DNA of 64,000 nucleotides from Tritonibacter scottomollicae (GTDB taxonomy: Bacteria > Pseudomonadota > Alphaproteobacteria > Rhodobacterales > Rhodobacteraceae). The notes under the pieces are model-generated. The model ran no database searches. It had not been told where the DNA came from and worked only from the letters and a program-made list of their open reading frames with translations. The number at the start of each line of letters is the position of its first letter. The first letter of the stretch is position 1. A program made the position numbers and the translations under genes. Location of the stretch: NCBI RefSeq assembly GCF_003003215.1, contig NZ_PVUF01000015.1, forward strand, positions 1 to 64,000, in the 5' to 3' direction. Of this stretch, positions 34,544-43,316 are shown piece by piece.

Positions 34544-34703
34544 GGCGGCCTCGGTCTGGATAGGTGCGGAGTTTGGGCCAAGCGGCGCCTGATGCAAATG
34601 GGGGCGAAGGTGCCGACATAGGCCCGGAACAAGCTTTGCAGCATCAGGCGCGGTTTGCCATGCTTTTATTCTCCGCGCCGTCTTGTGTCGTGCCTGTGGT
34701 GGC

Positions 34704-36182
34704 TCAAACCCCTTTTGAGCCGCCGAGCGATTTTCTGGCCCACTCAGCCGTCACATCGCCAAAACAGTCGACGAGGGAATCCGTTGCCCACCTTTGACCT
34801 TCGGTCGTGCGGCCGAGCACGGAGAGCCCATCCGTCACCGGTTTCAATCCGCAGTCGACCGTTAGGTGTCCCGCGCGGATCAGGCCGCGTACCAAGGGAT
34901 CGGTGATATCGTCGGGCGATGGACCAGGAAGAACGCAATCGATCATCGCGTCGGCGAGGATCTGATCATTCAACCGCCACCCGCCGCGCTCCAATGAGAT
35001 CGCCGGGTCCTCCGCAACGGTCAGGCGGACCAAGCCCTTGTCGATCAGGGCCCGAAGCAGACGGGCGCTGCGCACGGGCGGGCCGTAGGAATAGCGCTTG
35101 AGCCCGTTTTCAAAGGCGACCAGGGCGGAGCGGGTCTCGCCACTGCCGTCACACGCTGCGAACGGTCCCCGCACATCCTGTTGCAGCTTTCGCCAAATCT
35201 GCCCGACGGCATAGCCAACCGAAGGAGCGCGCTGTCCGTCCGCCATCGAGAGTCCGATCTCGAGCGCGGACACCGGGTCATCGTTCTCCTGCGCGCCGGG
35301 CGCGTCGCGCTCCGCGGCGAGCCACGGCTGGGGGTCGGTGTTGGTGACGCGCGCGATGATCGGCGCAAGGGCGTCGGTCAGGCACTGGACCGCGGCATCC
35401 GGCGAAAGCGTCAGTGCCCGCGTCACCGCGCTGATCACCGCGCGCCGCTCGGTCGGCAGCGGATCAAAGAGCGCGTCGATATCGGCATTGGCCGGCTTCG
35501 GCATCGGAGGCATCCCGTCAAGCGAGAACGGAACGATCAGATCCGGTTCCCGCCCCGAGGCGTGATAGCTGTCGCCATCCATGGTGCCGCCTTGCCCGAG
35601 CGTGAGCAGGGCGATCACATCCAGCGCCGAGAGTGCGAGTCCACGCAGCGCCACGACCCGCCCGCGCCAATCAACGGAGCGGATCGACGTTGTGGGGTAA
35701 GCGTTGATAAAGGTCAGCTTCTGCGCGGCGGCATGCGCGCTCCAGCGGGCGGCCTGCGCGTCTTGCGTCACCGGGGGTTGGCCTTGAGTCAGCAGCAGGT
35801 TGTCAAACGGCCCCCGGCCATCGACGATCCAACCGCGATCATAGTGTGCCGACACGGCGGTGGCGGGGACATGTTCGACCTGTGATTGCAGTCTGTGCCA
35901 GCGCTCCGTCAGGTAGCGGCCCACCTCAGCCCTTGGAGGGTAGGCCTCGGACGTGCCTCCCAGCCAGTCGGCAAAGCGCGGCGCACCAAGATCAAGCTCG
36001 CGAACCGGCAGGTTCAAGAGGCACTCGGGCGCTTCGTCTGGGCGAAAATTTGGTCCTACGCCCGGGTAAGGGCCCGGCTCGAAGATGCAGATGCGTAGTT
36101 CCGGAGCAACCTCCAGCGCCGCCTCGGCGGCGGCCAGGCCCCTGGGGCCAAGACCGATGATTGCTAGCTTTTTCAAAGACAC
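34704..36182 (-). CDS. FAD/NAD(P)-binding protein (HI_1471-like)
   Basis: A 492-residue flavoprotein. It opens with the dinucleotide-binding motif KLAIIGLGPRGLAAAEAAL and the EPGPYPGVGPNF loop, followed by LLNLPVRELDLGAPRFADWL. A second glycine-rich strand occurs near VVALRGLALSALDVIALL. It resembles the pfam13454 group of uncharacterised FAD/NAD(P)-binding proteins, related in part to N-hydroxylating monooxygenases. The substrate is unknown. It stands alone between the channel gene and an IS3 relic, and no partner gene hints at its role. Confidence 0.8.
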   Translation of the reverse strand: MSLKKLAIIGLGPRGLAAAEAALEVAPELRICIFEPGPYPGVGPNFRPDEAPECLLNLPVRELDLGAPRFADWLGGTSEAYPPRAEVGRYLTERWHRLQSQVEHVPATAVSAHYDRGWIVDGRGPFDNLLLTQGQPPVTQDAQAARWSAHAAAQKLTFINAYPTTSIRSVDWRGRVVALRGLALSALDVIALLTLGQGGTMDGDSYHASGREPDLIVPFSLDGMPPMPKPANADIDALFDPLPTERRAVISAVTRALTLSPDAAVQCLTDALAPIIARVTNTDPQPWLAAERDAPGAQENDDPVSALEIGLSMADGQRAPSVGYAVGQIWRKLQQDVRGPFAACDGSGETRSALVAFENGLKRYSYGPPVRSARLLRALIDKGLVRLTVAEDPAISLERGGWRLNDQILADAMIDCVLPGPSPDDITDPLVRGLIRAGHLTVDCGLKPVTDGLSVLGRTTEGQRWATDSLVDCFGDVTAEWARKSLGGSKGV

Positions 36183-36293
36183 GAGTGGCGGCGTAGCTCA
36201 GCCACAGTGGAAAGTAAAGCGCGCGGTTTTCTGGACTTGCGTCGAAAAATTGCCGGGGTCGTGAGGGCATGACCGCGACCAAGGAGATAAGCG

Positions 36294-36530
36294 ATGTCAG
36301 AGAAACGGGCGGAAGAATTCAAGCGTGATGCAGGTCGCATGGACAGCCAGCGACCGAATGAAACGCAACCTCGCAATACACGCCTTGCCAATGGCGATAG
36401 GTCTGCGCCAGCCAGGCCACTAGGCAGCATTCACCACAGGGATCGTGGATCGCAATATTGCTCACAAGACAATCAATAGATCCTGCGCATGCATCACTTC
36501 GAGACAAGTCCAATCTCGTCCTGCGCCAGA
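36294..36530 (+). pseudogene. IS3-family relic: orfA start fused to orfB tail
   Basis: Reading starts MSEKRAEEFKRDAGR, the opening of an IS3 OrfA. Within 15 codons it passes, in a shifted frame, into MKRNLAIHALPMAIGLRQP and then IHHRDRGSQYCSQDNQ, which belong near the catalytic core of OrfB. So about 700 bases of the element have been deleted and the rest is broken by a stop at 36478. The region 36183-36687 holds nothing else I recognise. Confidence 0.65.
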
Positions 36531-36687
36531 ATTGCGTTCCAGGACCGACCCGCAGAAATACCCGAAGCGATGGAACCATGACGGAACGGATGATGATCAG
36601 CTCTATTGCGGGAGCTCTTTCGACTAAGGTAATATACTTTGATGTAGCTCGGCACTGCGGAAGGAACGAGGTGGCCGGGATTAACCT

Positions 36688-37506
36688 ATGATAAGATCCG
36701 GAATGACCAAAAAAATTGAAAGCTGCCTTGTCAGCCGCCTGTCTCGCTTCGTTGACCTGACCGAGCGTGAACGTGCCTTCATTGCTGAAATGGAGAAGGA
36801 TGAACGACCTTGCCATAAAGGTAGAACGGTCATCAGTGTGGGCGACCGGTCGGATGGCGTGACCATTCTCAAGTCCGGCTGGGCTATCGTGAGGTCTGAC
36901 AGCACCGACGGCCGAAGCCAGATATTGAGAATTTACTTGCCCGGCGAAGTGATGGGGCTTGCTGAGATCGGATCGTCACGTGCCAGTCATCGTGTGGTCA
37001 TGCAGACCGACGGGGTCATATGTCCATTCCCCCGAAACGGTTTAGCGCCGCTCTTCTCGGACCATCCGCGGCTTGGGGCGCTTCTGACTGCGGTCGGCAG
37101 TCTTGATCAGATCGCGCTACGGCACCATGCCAGCAGTCTTGCATCAATGGATGCAACTCGAAAGCTCAAGTTTTGGCTGCTGCAACTGAGATCACGTCTT
37201 GAAATCGCGAACGTCGGTTTGGGCAACCGCTTGCAAGTGCCCCTCAGCCAGGCCGAGATAGGACAGGCCGTCGGCCTGACATCCATCTACGTAAACAAGC
37301 TGCTGCGCAGGTTTGTCGAAAACGGCGAAATCGAAATCGAGCGTCCTTACTTGCGTCTGCTGGATCGCGAGAGATGGGAAAAAGACTGTGAGTACGTTAA
37401 TCCATTCGTCGACATGGATACGTCTTGGTTTCCACAGCCCGACCCAGTGGGGCGCGATGCGACTGCGCCCGCAAAATTGGCCGAGCCGGAGTTAGAACCA
37501 GACTAG
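36688..37506 (+). CDS. Crp/Fnr-family transcriptional regulator
   Basis: A 272-residue regulator. The cyclic-nucleotide-binding-like beta roll (about 25-140, with GRTVISVGDRSDGVTILKSGW and YLPGEVMGLAEIG) leads to a dimer helix and a winged helix, LSQAEIGQAVGLTSIYVNKL. It lacks the FNR cysteine cluster at the N-terminus, so it is not a classical oxygen sensor. A 40-residue Pro/Asp-rich tail follows. It converges with, and overlaps by 15 bases, the DUF892 gene. Stress-related control of that gene is possible but not shown. ATG 36703 is an alternative start. Confidence 0.9.
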   Translation: MIRSGMTKKIESCLVSRLSRFVDLTERERAFIAEMEKDERPCHKGRTVISVGDRSDGVTILKSGWAIVRSDSTDGRSQILRIYLPGEVMGLAEIGSSRASHRVVMQTDGVICPFPRNGLAPLFSDHPRLGALLTAVGSLDQIALRHHASSLASMDATRKLKFWLLQLRSRLEIANVGLGNRLQVPLSQAEIGQAVGLTSIYVNKLLRRFVENGEIEIERPYLRLLDRERWEKDCEYVNPFVDMDTSWFPQPDPVGRDATAPAKLAEPELEPD

Positions 37507-37893
37507 AGCTTCCCGGTTGATGCCACCAGTTGCGAGCGCGGTCATCGTGCGGTCGCCATCATGGGACGCATCGAGGCAAGCCTTCAGTTCAATCATGTCG
37601 CTGTCCAAATCCAGGCGCTCGGCGAAAGCCGCAAGGCATCCGTACCCTGTAATCGCATAGTCGATCAGCCACTGATACTGCGTGATGATCAGTGCATCGC
37701 GCGTTGCTTCCTTGCCGAAGCTATCTTTGATCGCATGCACTTGTGCCTCTTCGACTAGCCCTTCCATTCCCTTGCAGTGCTGCCCCTCGGTGGGCTCGTC
37801 GCGCTCACTTGTGATTTTCGCGATGGCCCCAATTCCTCTCTGGATGCCTTCGGTTCCGGCATTCAGGGCCTTCATCAAAGTCACCCATTCCAT
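37492..37893 (-). CDS. DUF892 (YciF-like) ferritin-fold protein, short form
   Basis: A 133-residue protein matching the C-terminal two thirds of the YciE/YciF (DUF892) four-helix family: EGQHCKGMEGLVEEAQ, ITQYQWLIDYAITGYGCLAA, and a late ALATGGINREAL. Family members are about 160-170 residues. The first helix with its E-x-x-D-x-x-x-A metal residues is missing or unrecognisable, so the protein is either truncated or divergent. The frame extends to 37992 without homology; I start at ATG 37893. Stress induction is typical of the family. Confidence 0.7.
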   Translation of the reverse strand: MEWVTLMKALNAGTEGIQRGIGAIAKITSERDEPTEGQHCKGMEGLVEEAQVHAIKDSFGKEATRDALIITQYQWLIDYAITGYGCLAAFAERLDLDSDMIELKACLDASHDGDRTMTALATGGINREALVWF

Positions 37894-38013
37894 TCCGCCG
37901 TGCCTAAGTCTCGAAATCCTAAACCAGTTTAGTATGTGCGCTCCGCACGCAGCGCATTGATTGCGTAACGTAGTTCTAAGGTGGCCGCACATGCCCCATG
38001 GAGGATCCTATCA

Positions 38014-38082
38014 ATGCACAACGTCTTTTACGTCATCGGACTGATCGTCGTCGTTCTGGCTGTGATCAGTGTTTTGTTCTGA
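38014..38082 (+). CDS. 22-residue membrane peptide
   Basis: ATG 38014 opens a 22-codon frame, MHNVFYVIGLIVVVLAVI followed by SVLF, with GGAGGATCC in ideal position upstream. Almost the whole peptide is one hydrophobic helix, so it should sit in the inner membrane. Peptides of this form (short polar start, then G-L-I-V-V-V-L-A) recur in alphaproteobacteria, usually next to stress genes. It is divergent from the DUF892 gene with a shared promoter region of about 120 bases. No function is known. Confidence 0.65.
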   Translation: MHNVFYVIGLIVVVLAVISVLF

Positions 38083-38347
38083 TCCATTCACCGCAGGATA
38101 GACGCGCTGGGATCTTCACCGGTTCATCGACGGCGTCATCGGTCGGTTCTTTGCCGGCCTTCTCTGTGGCGACAAGGAATTCATGCTGATCCACCTCGTT
38201 GCTCTCGGCGCGATGTCGACGAGGATGGCCAGCCGATGACGTGAAGGGGCTCGTAGGCATGGCACGCGATCACGCGCTCGGCAGCAAGATGCCAACCCGT
38301 TCGTGATCCGTGAACGAATATATCAGAAGAAGGCAAAAGTGATTTCA

Positions 38348-39580
38348 ATGACCAAACCAGAAGCTATCTCCGAGTTGCAGGATCACTCGGCGTTTCTTGC
38401 CGGAACCCACGATTTCCAGACAGATATCGAATTGCTGGCAGGCAGCGACTTCGTCGCGACGATTCTTGAGACCGTCATGCTCGCGACGAACATGCGCTTT
38501 GCGGGGGTTGCCCGTGTGACAGCCGACAGATGGGTCGCCTGTCGCACAATCGACGAGATCGAGTTCGGTCTCGCCGAAGGAGATGAGATCCCAATAGATT
38601 CAACCTTTTGCCAAAATGTGCGGGACACATCCGAGATGGTCATCTTCAACGATGTCGCTACGGATCCAAAGTACCAAGGCCATCCCATTGCAGCGGCCCT
38701 AGGCATCACGAGCACTGCATCCGTGCCAATCTATCGAAGTGACCGAAGCTTTTTTGGCACCCTCTGCGTGATCGACACGGAACCAAAAGACGTCAAGAGC
38801 CCCCGCGCCGTGGCGATGCTGCGGATGTTTGCAGATCTCATCGGAAGCAGTCTGGAAACCGAGGAAAGACTGGAAGCGCAAGAGCAACTGATCGAGCACG
38901 AACGCAATCTGGTCCAGATACAGGAAGAGTTCGTGGCGATACTCGGCCACGATCTGCGAAACCCGGTTGCCGCGCTTGGTGCGGGCCTCCGACAGCTGGA
39001 CAAGGAACCAGTGACAAGCCGGGGGCGAGAACTTCTGGTTCTGATGCGTGCATCATTGCACCGTATGAACGAGCTGATTGACAACATGATGCTGCATGCG
39101 AAATCCCGCCTCGGCAGCGGTATTGCCGTGACGGCCGTGCCAGATGCACCGTTGTCGGAAGCACTACAGCATGTGGTGGAGGAAATCCGTTTCACCACCC
39201 CAGAACGAGAAATCCTTTTGACCGTAGACCTGTCAAAGCCGGTCAGCTGCGATCCGGATCGGATCGGGCAAGCGGTGTCGAACCTGATTTCGAACGCGAT
39301 CACGCACGGCGCCCCTGGATCACCAGTTCAGGTTTCGGTCAGAAGCTGCGACAAAGAGATCTACATAGAAGTGGAGAATGAGGGAGATCCGATCCCGCCG
39401 GAGCTTCAGAAAAACCTGTTTCAGCCGTTCCGTCGTGGGAATGAAACAAGCGAGGGGCTCGGACTCGGCCTGCACATTGCATCGTCGATCGCCAAGGCCC
39501 ATAGCGGGCTTCTCTCCGTATCGAGCGAGGGCAGCACGACCTGTTTCCGGCTTGAGCTGCCGAAACTCAACGTTTCGTAG
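38348..39580 (+). CDS. Cytoplasmic GAF-domain sensor histidine kinase
   Basis: A 410-residue kinase without membrane segments. A GAF domain (about 20-170, with MRFAGVARVTADRW, IDSTFCQNV and SVPIYRSDRSFFGTLCVID) is followed by the HisKA helix with the phospho-acceptor in ILGHDLRNPVAALG. The ATPase domain has an N box (AVSNLISNAITHG), a G1 region (EVENEGDPIP) and a G2 box (SEGLGLGLHIASSIAKAH). The GAF sensing site binds an unknown cue. No response regulator is adjacent, so it is an orphan. ATG 38348 is preferred; an in-frame GTG at 38303 gives 15 more residues. Confidence 0.9.
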   Translation: MTKPEAISELQDHSAFLAGTHDFQTDIELLAGSDFVATILETVMLATNMRFAGVARVTADRWVACRTIDEIEFGLAEGDEIPIDSTFCQNVRDTSEMVIFNDVATDPKYQGHPIAAALGITSTASVPIYRSDRSFFGTLCVIDTEPKDVKSPRAVAMLRMFADLIGSSLETEERLEAQEQLIEHERNLVQIQEEFVAILGHDLRNPVAALGAGLRQLDKEPVTSRGRELLVLMRASLHRMNELIDNMMLHAKSRLGSGIAVTAVPDAPLSEALQHVVEEIRFTTPEREILLTVDLSKPVSCDPDRIGQAVSNLISNAITHGAPGSPVQVSVRSCDKEIYIEVENEGDPIPPELQKNLFQPFRRGNETSEGLGLGLHIASSIAKAHSGLLSVSSEGSTTCFRLELPKLNVS

Positions 39581-39904
39581 CTCCATACGCGCTCTGCGGC
39601 CAGACACTCCGATCCGATCACTCTTATTGTCATGCAAATCGCCAGTTAGGCAGAGCTGAATGTCCACTCTCGGGAGGCCGTTCGCTCTTGCACCAGATGC
39701 TTCGCTGCGCCTTGCATGAATGTCGAGTTTGGGCTGGCCGCAGTTAACTCGCGACCGACACCAAATGCGATGTCGCTACAATCAAGCTGCCGCACCGCCG
39801 CAAATCGGCTTGGAGCCCAGTGTACAGGTGTTGCAAGATGCGATAGCGGCGGCTTTGACGGCATGTGGTTGTGCGGAGTGGATTTTCGCACTCCGCACGC
39901 GTTT
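39581..39904. other. Intergenic region between convergent genes
   Basis: No gene was recognised in these 324 bases between the kinase and the quinone-reductase-like gene. The only structure seen is the hairpin at 39871-39898. Confidence 0.6.
39871..39898 (-). terminator. Perfect ten-base hairpin after the quinone-reductase-like gene
   Basis: GTGCGGAGTG - GATTTTCG - CACTCCGCAC, a perfect ten-base stem beginning seven bases past the end of the minus-strand gene at 39905. No U-run follows, so it may be a Rho-aided terminator or an mRNA-end stabiliser for the four-gene operon. Confidence 0.5.
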
Positions 39905-40915
39905 TCAAAATCCCTCAACCACAATTTTGCCTTTGGCTTGGCCAGTTTCAACCAGCCGGTGTGCTTCGCGCATATTGGTGGCGTTGATTGGCGACATCCG
40001 TTTTGACACGGTTGTCTTGATCTTTCCCGCGTCGATTTGATCGGCGACATATGACAGCAGTTTGTGCTGCTCGACCATATCGTGGGTCTGGTGCATCGAT
40101 CTGGCGAACATGAACTCCCAATGGAAGCTTGCCGCCTTCATCTTCATCCCACCCATCGGCATCGGCAGATCAGTATCGTCAATCGAGACAATGCCACCTT
40201 GCGGGCGGATCAGCTCGACGGCCGTCTCCCAATGGCGCATGTCGTTGAAGATTGCGATATGATCGACATGCTGAATCCCCAGGGCACGGATCTGCGCCAC
40301 CATATCTTCGCGGTGATTTACCACATGATCCGCACCAAGTTCCTGCACCCAGGCAGAGGTTTCGGGGCGTGAGGCTGTGGCAAGGACCTTCAGGCCAGCC
40401 TGTTTGGCAAGCTGAATACCGATGGAGCCAACACCACCACCGGCACCGATGATCAGGATGGATTGGCCACTATCAGCGCCGTCGCGATCAATGCCGAGGC
40501 GATCAAAGAACGCTTCATAGGCGGTGATCGTGGTCAGCGGCAATGCCGCAGCCTCGGCGTGGGACAGGGATGCCGGCCTGCGCCCGACGATACGCTCATC
40601 GACAAGATGGAATTCAGCGTTGGTACCGGAGCGGGTGATGTCGCCCGCATAATAAACCTCATCGCCGGGCTTGAAGAGCGTCACCTCAGAGCCGACAGCC
40701 TCGACCACGCCGGACGCGTCATACCCGATGATACGCGCTTGATCCTCGACCTTGTCCTTTGGTGCTCGCACCTTTGTATCAACCGGGTTAACGGCTACTG
40801 CCTTGACGGCGACAAGAATGTCGTGGCCTTTGGGTTCTGGTTTGTCGACCTCCAGGTCAAGGAATGCGTTGGCGTCCTCGACTGGCAGGTAGTGGGTGAA
40901 ACCTACGGCTTTCAT
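39905..40915 (-). CDS. Zinc-free MDR oxidoreductase (NADPH:quinone reductase-like)
   Basis: A 336-residue medium-chain dehydrogenase/reductase. The catalytic groove region is VKAVAVNPVDTKVRAP and RIIGYDASGVVEAVG, and the cofactor loop is ILIIGAGGGVGSIGIQLAKQAG. It lacks the zinc-binding Cys/His set and belongs to the zinc-binding-like alcohol dehydrogenase subgroup that acts on quinones or enals. It is the last gene of the minus-strand operon glyoxalase-fold protein - SDR - MFS - this gene, controlled by the divergent LysR. The set looks like an electrophile or ketone detoxification unit. Confidence 0.88.
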   Translation of the reverse strand: MKAVGFTHYLPVEDANAFLDLEVDKPEPKGHDILVAVKAVAVNPVDTKVRAPKDKVEDQARIIGYDASGVVEAVGSEVTLFKPGDEVYYAGDITRSGTNAEFHLVDERIVGRRPASLSHAEAAALPLTTITAYEAFFDRLGIDRDGADSGQSILIIGAGGGVGSIGIQLAKQAGLKVLATASRPETSAWVQELGADHVVNHREDMVAQIRALGIQHVDHIAIFNDMRHWETAVELIRPQGGIVSIDDTDLPMPMGGMKMKAASFHWEFMFARSMHQTHDMVEQHKLLSYVADQIDAGKIKTTVSKRMSPINATNMREAHRLVETGQAKGKIVVEGF

Positions 40916-40939
40916 GTGAAATCTCCTTGAGGTTTGGGG

Positions 40940-42115
40940 TTAAGCTGCGACCGAAACGGAAGGGGATTTCCATTCCTGCCAGATGATGAAGAGCAGTCCG
41001 ATTGCGGGGACGATGATGGCGGCGAAGGGAATGTATCCCGGTCCCCATGTGCTATCGACCACGACGCCGCCGATAATCCCGCCCAGGGCGTTGGCGATAT
41101 TGAAGGCCGAGATGTTCGCCGTCGCGGCCAGCTCTGGGGCATCGCCGCCGTGTTTCATGACCCGCATCTGCATGGGCGGCACGTTGGCAAAGGACACCAC
41201 GCCAAAGACAAAGGAGGCGGCAACGAACAGATAGGGTTGCGACGCCACCAAGCCGACGACGATCAGGGCCGCACTCATTGCGAGGGGCCATCCGATCAGC
41301 GACGCGCTCAGGTTCTTGTCAGCGGTTTTGCCGCCAAGCGTGTTGCCCAAAACCAGGCCCAGGCCGACGATAACAAGGATCCATGTCAGGGAGGATCGCT
41401 CAAACCCTGCAACCTGCTCGGCGATCGGGGCGATATATCCGTAAAACGTCATGAAACCGACCCACCCCAATGTTGTGATGAGCAAACTGGCCAGCAGTTG
41501 GGGATTACGGAACGCGCCGATCTGTGAGCGGACAGATTTGGCTTCTTCAGCACCCTGCGGCGGGATGGCAACAGCAATTGCGGCAGTGGCGATTGCCCCT
41601 AGCGCGGCGACAACAATGAAGGTGGCGTTCCAGCCGAAAATATTGCCGATCCATGCCCCACCGGGAACGCCAAGCACATTCGCCAGCGTCAGGCCCGCGA
41701 ACATTTGACCAACCGCCTGGCCCTCCATGTTCTTGGCGACCAGTCGCGTCGCAACCACCGCTCCGATGCCGTAGAATGGTCCCTGTGTCAGGCCAGCCAT
41801 GACGCGGCTGATCATCAGGGTGGTGTAGTCAGCCGAAAATGCGGTGATCAGGTTGGAGACCACGAACAGTGCCATCAGCCCGATCAGCACAACCCGCTTG
41901 CGGTAGCGCGCCAGCCATAGGGTCAGGATGGGGCCCCCGATGACGATGGCCAAGGCATAGGCGGTGATCAAATGTCCCGCTTGCCCCTCCGAAATATCCA
42001 GGCTTTCGGCAACCTGTGTAAGAATACCGGCAATCACAAACTCTGCGGTGCCGATGGCGAAAGCTGCGAGGGTCAATACCCAGACCTGCAGCGGCATTTT
42101 TGATTTTAGTGACAT
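40940..42115 (-). CDS. MFS transporter (AraJ/drug-efflux type)
   Basis: A 391-residue protein with 12 predicted membrane segments. The motif between segments 2 and 3 (LWLARYRKRVVLIG) is typical of the drug:H+ antiporter-1 family, as are AFAIGTAEFVIAGIL at the first helix and GVPGGAWIGNIFGW in helix 5. It resembles AraJ/YdhP-like exporters of sugars or drugs. It sits in a LysR-controlled operon with reductases, so export of the inducing compound or its product is likely. Confidence 0.9.
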   Translation of the reverse strand: MSLKSKMPLQVWVLTLAAFAIGTAEFVIAGILTQVAESLDISEGQAGHLITAYALAIVIGGPILTLWLARYRKRVVLIGLMALFVVSNLITAFSADYTTLMISRVMAGLTQGPFYGIGAVVATRLVAKNMEGQAVGQMFAGLTLANVLGVPGGAWIGNIFGWNATFIVVAALGAIATAAIAVAIPPQGAEEAKSVRSQIGAFRNPQLLASLLITTLGWVGFMTFYGYIAPIAEQVAGFERSSLTWILVIVGLGLVLGNTLGGKTADKNLSASLIGWPLAMSAALIVVGLVASQPYLFVAASFVFGVVSFANVPPMQMRVMKHGGDAPELAATANISAFNIANALGGIIGGVVVDSTWGPGYIPFAAIIVPAIGLLFIIWQEWKSPSVSVAA

Positions 42116-42144
42116 GGCTTCGGTCCTATCCGGGACGGATTTGT

Positions 42145-42816
42145 TCAGTTGATGAGTGCGCCACCGTCGATGTCGATGACGGCACCGGTGACAAAGGCGT
42201 TGTCGATGGCGAAGAGATAGCCTCGGGCGAGGTCTTCCGGCGCACCGGCCTTACCTGCAGGAAGTGATCTGGCCGCACGGTCGAGCATCGTTTGCCGCGC
42301 CTCCGCATCCATACCTGCATGGGCTTCGGTATCGGTCAGGCCGGGGCTGATCACGTTCACGCGAATTGGTGCCAGTTCCTTGGCGAGAATCTTGGCGACG
42401 GCTTCGATCCCCGCATTCATCGCTGTTTTCACGTAGGTTCCCGGCACTGTCCGCCGGGCAAGAAAACCAGATGTCAGCGTGATCGATCCACCGGGGCGGA
42501 TGTGTTTGGCAGCAGCTCCGGCTGTGGCGATGGCGCCCCAGAACTTGGCGTCAAACGCCTGTTTGGCGGCATCAATAGGCACATCTGTCACCGCACCACC
42601 CGGCGCCGCTGATCCTGCAGTAAACACCACATGGTCGACCGGGCTTTGAGCTTCGAAATAGGCAGCAACTGCGGCTTGGTCCGTCACGTCCAGACCGGTC
42701 GACCGGCTTACGGTCGCGACCGATCCCGGGCGCAGCGCAAGCGCACTGGCGACGGCTTTCCCGATCCCGGAGGTGCCACCGATGACGATGGTTCTGGTGT
42801 CGTTTGTAAAGGTCAT
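42145..42816 (-). CDS. Short-chain dehydrogenase/reductase, atypical active site
   Basis: A 223-residue SDR with the cofactor loop VIGGTSGIGKAVASALA, VFTAGSAAPGG as the NNAG equivalent, and the strand ITLTSGFLARRTVPG. Where classical SDRs have Y-x-x-x-K the sequence is YVKTAMNAGIEA, with Tyr but no Lys four residues later. It ends in the usual GAVIDIDGGALI. The mechanism may differ, or it may be poorly active. Its start overlaps the end of the glyoxalase-fold gene by four bases. Confidence 0.85.
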   Translation of the reverse strand: MTFTNDTRTIVIGGTSGIGKAVASALALRPGSVATVSRSTGLDVTDQAAVAAYFEAQSPVDHVVFTAGSAAPGGAVTDVPIDAAKQAFDAKFWGAIATAGAAAKHIRPGGSITLTSGFLARRTVPGTYVKTAMNAGIEAVAKILAKELAPIRVNVISPGLTDTEAHAGMDAEARQTMLDRAARSLPAGKAGAPEDLARGYLFAIDNAFVTGAVIDIDGGALIN

Positions 42817-43211
42817 TGGATCTGCTCCTGTGGCTCTGGAATGGGCTCATGAAAGACGGCCTCGATCAGCGGGCCCGATGGGGTTCGCAAGAACAGTCGC
42901 CGCTCGCCCCGTTCGGCGAGATCCATCTTTGAGTAGGGGATACTCAGCGCTTCCAGCTTGGCACGGAATGCGCTGTAGTCGTCGAGGTGGATCCCCACAT
43001 GGTCATAAGCCTCTGCGGCGCTATCAATGCCATAGCCCCGCGCGCCAATCAGGTGCACGATGGGCTTGTCGCGTGCATAGAGCCAATGCCCCGGAATGCG
43101 CTGGATCGCCTGTGGACGTTCGCGTTCTTCAAGCTCGTCAAAAACCTCAAGGAAGAAAGACCTGGTCCCGGGCAGATCGCGGGTGCGGATTGTGATGTGA
43201 TCAAGGTGCAT
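42813..43211 (-). CDS. VOC-superfamily (glyoxalase-fold) protein
   Basis: A 132-residue vicinal-oxygen-chelate protein beginning MHLDHITIRTRDLPGTRSFF, with metal-ligand candidates in LDHITIR, YDHVGIHLDD and the final PSGPLIEAVF. It could be a dioxygenase, isomerase or antibiotic-binding protein. It is the first gene of the operon under the divergent LysR at 43317, with GGAGG just upstream. Together with an SDR, exporter and reductase it suggests handling of a reactive carbonyl compound. Confidence 0.87.
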   Translation of the reverse strand: MHLDHITIRTRDLPGTRSFFLEVFDELEERERPQAIQRIPGHWLYARDKPIVHLIGARGYGIDSAAEAYDHVGIHLDDYSAFRAKLEALSIPYSKMDLAERGERRLFLRTPSGPLIEAVFHEPIPEPQEQIQ

Positions 43212-43257
43212 GATGACCTCCTTTCGTTGGTCACGATCTACAGCTTGTCCATTCGCT

Positions 43258-43276
43258 GAATAATTGGGTAATATTC
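43258..43276. promoter_or_regulatory. Candidate LysR operator in the divergent promoter
   Basis: GAATA - N9 - TATTC, perfect five-base arms in a very AT-rich stretch between the divergent LysR and VOC genes. The position and symmetry fit a LysR recognition site controlling both directions. Confidence 0.45.
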
Positions 43277-43316
43277 AAAATTATAATTCGGTAATTCCGT
43301 ACAATGTGGGGCGATC

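Noticed and set aside
38066-38260. A 64-codon minus-strand frame after the small membrane peptide
   Set aside because: It has no ribosome site or recognisable motif and partly overlaps the end of the small peptide gene, so it is not supported.
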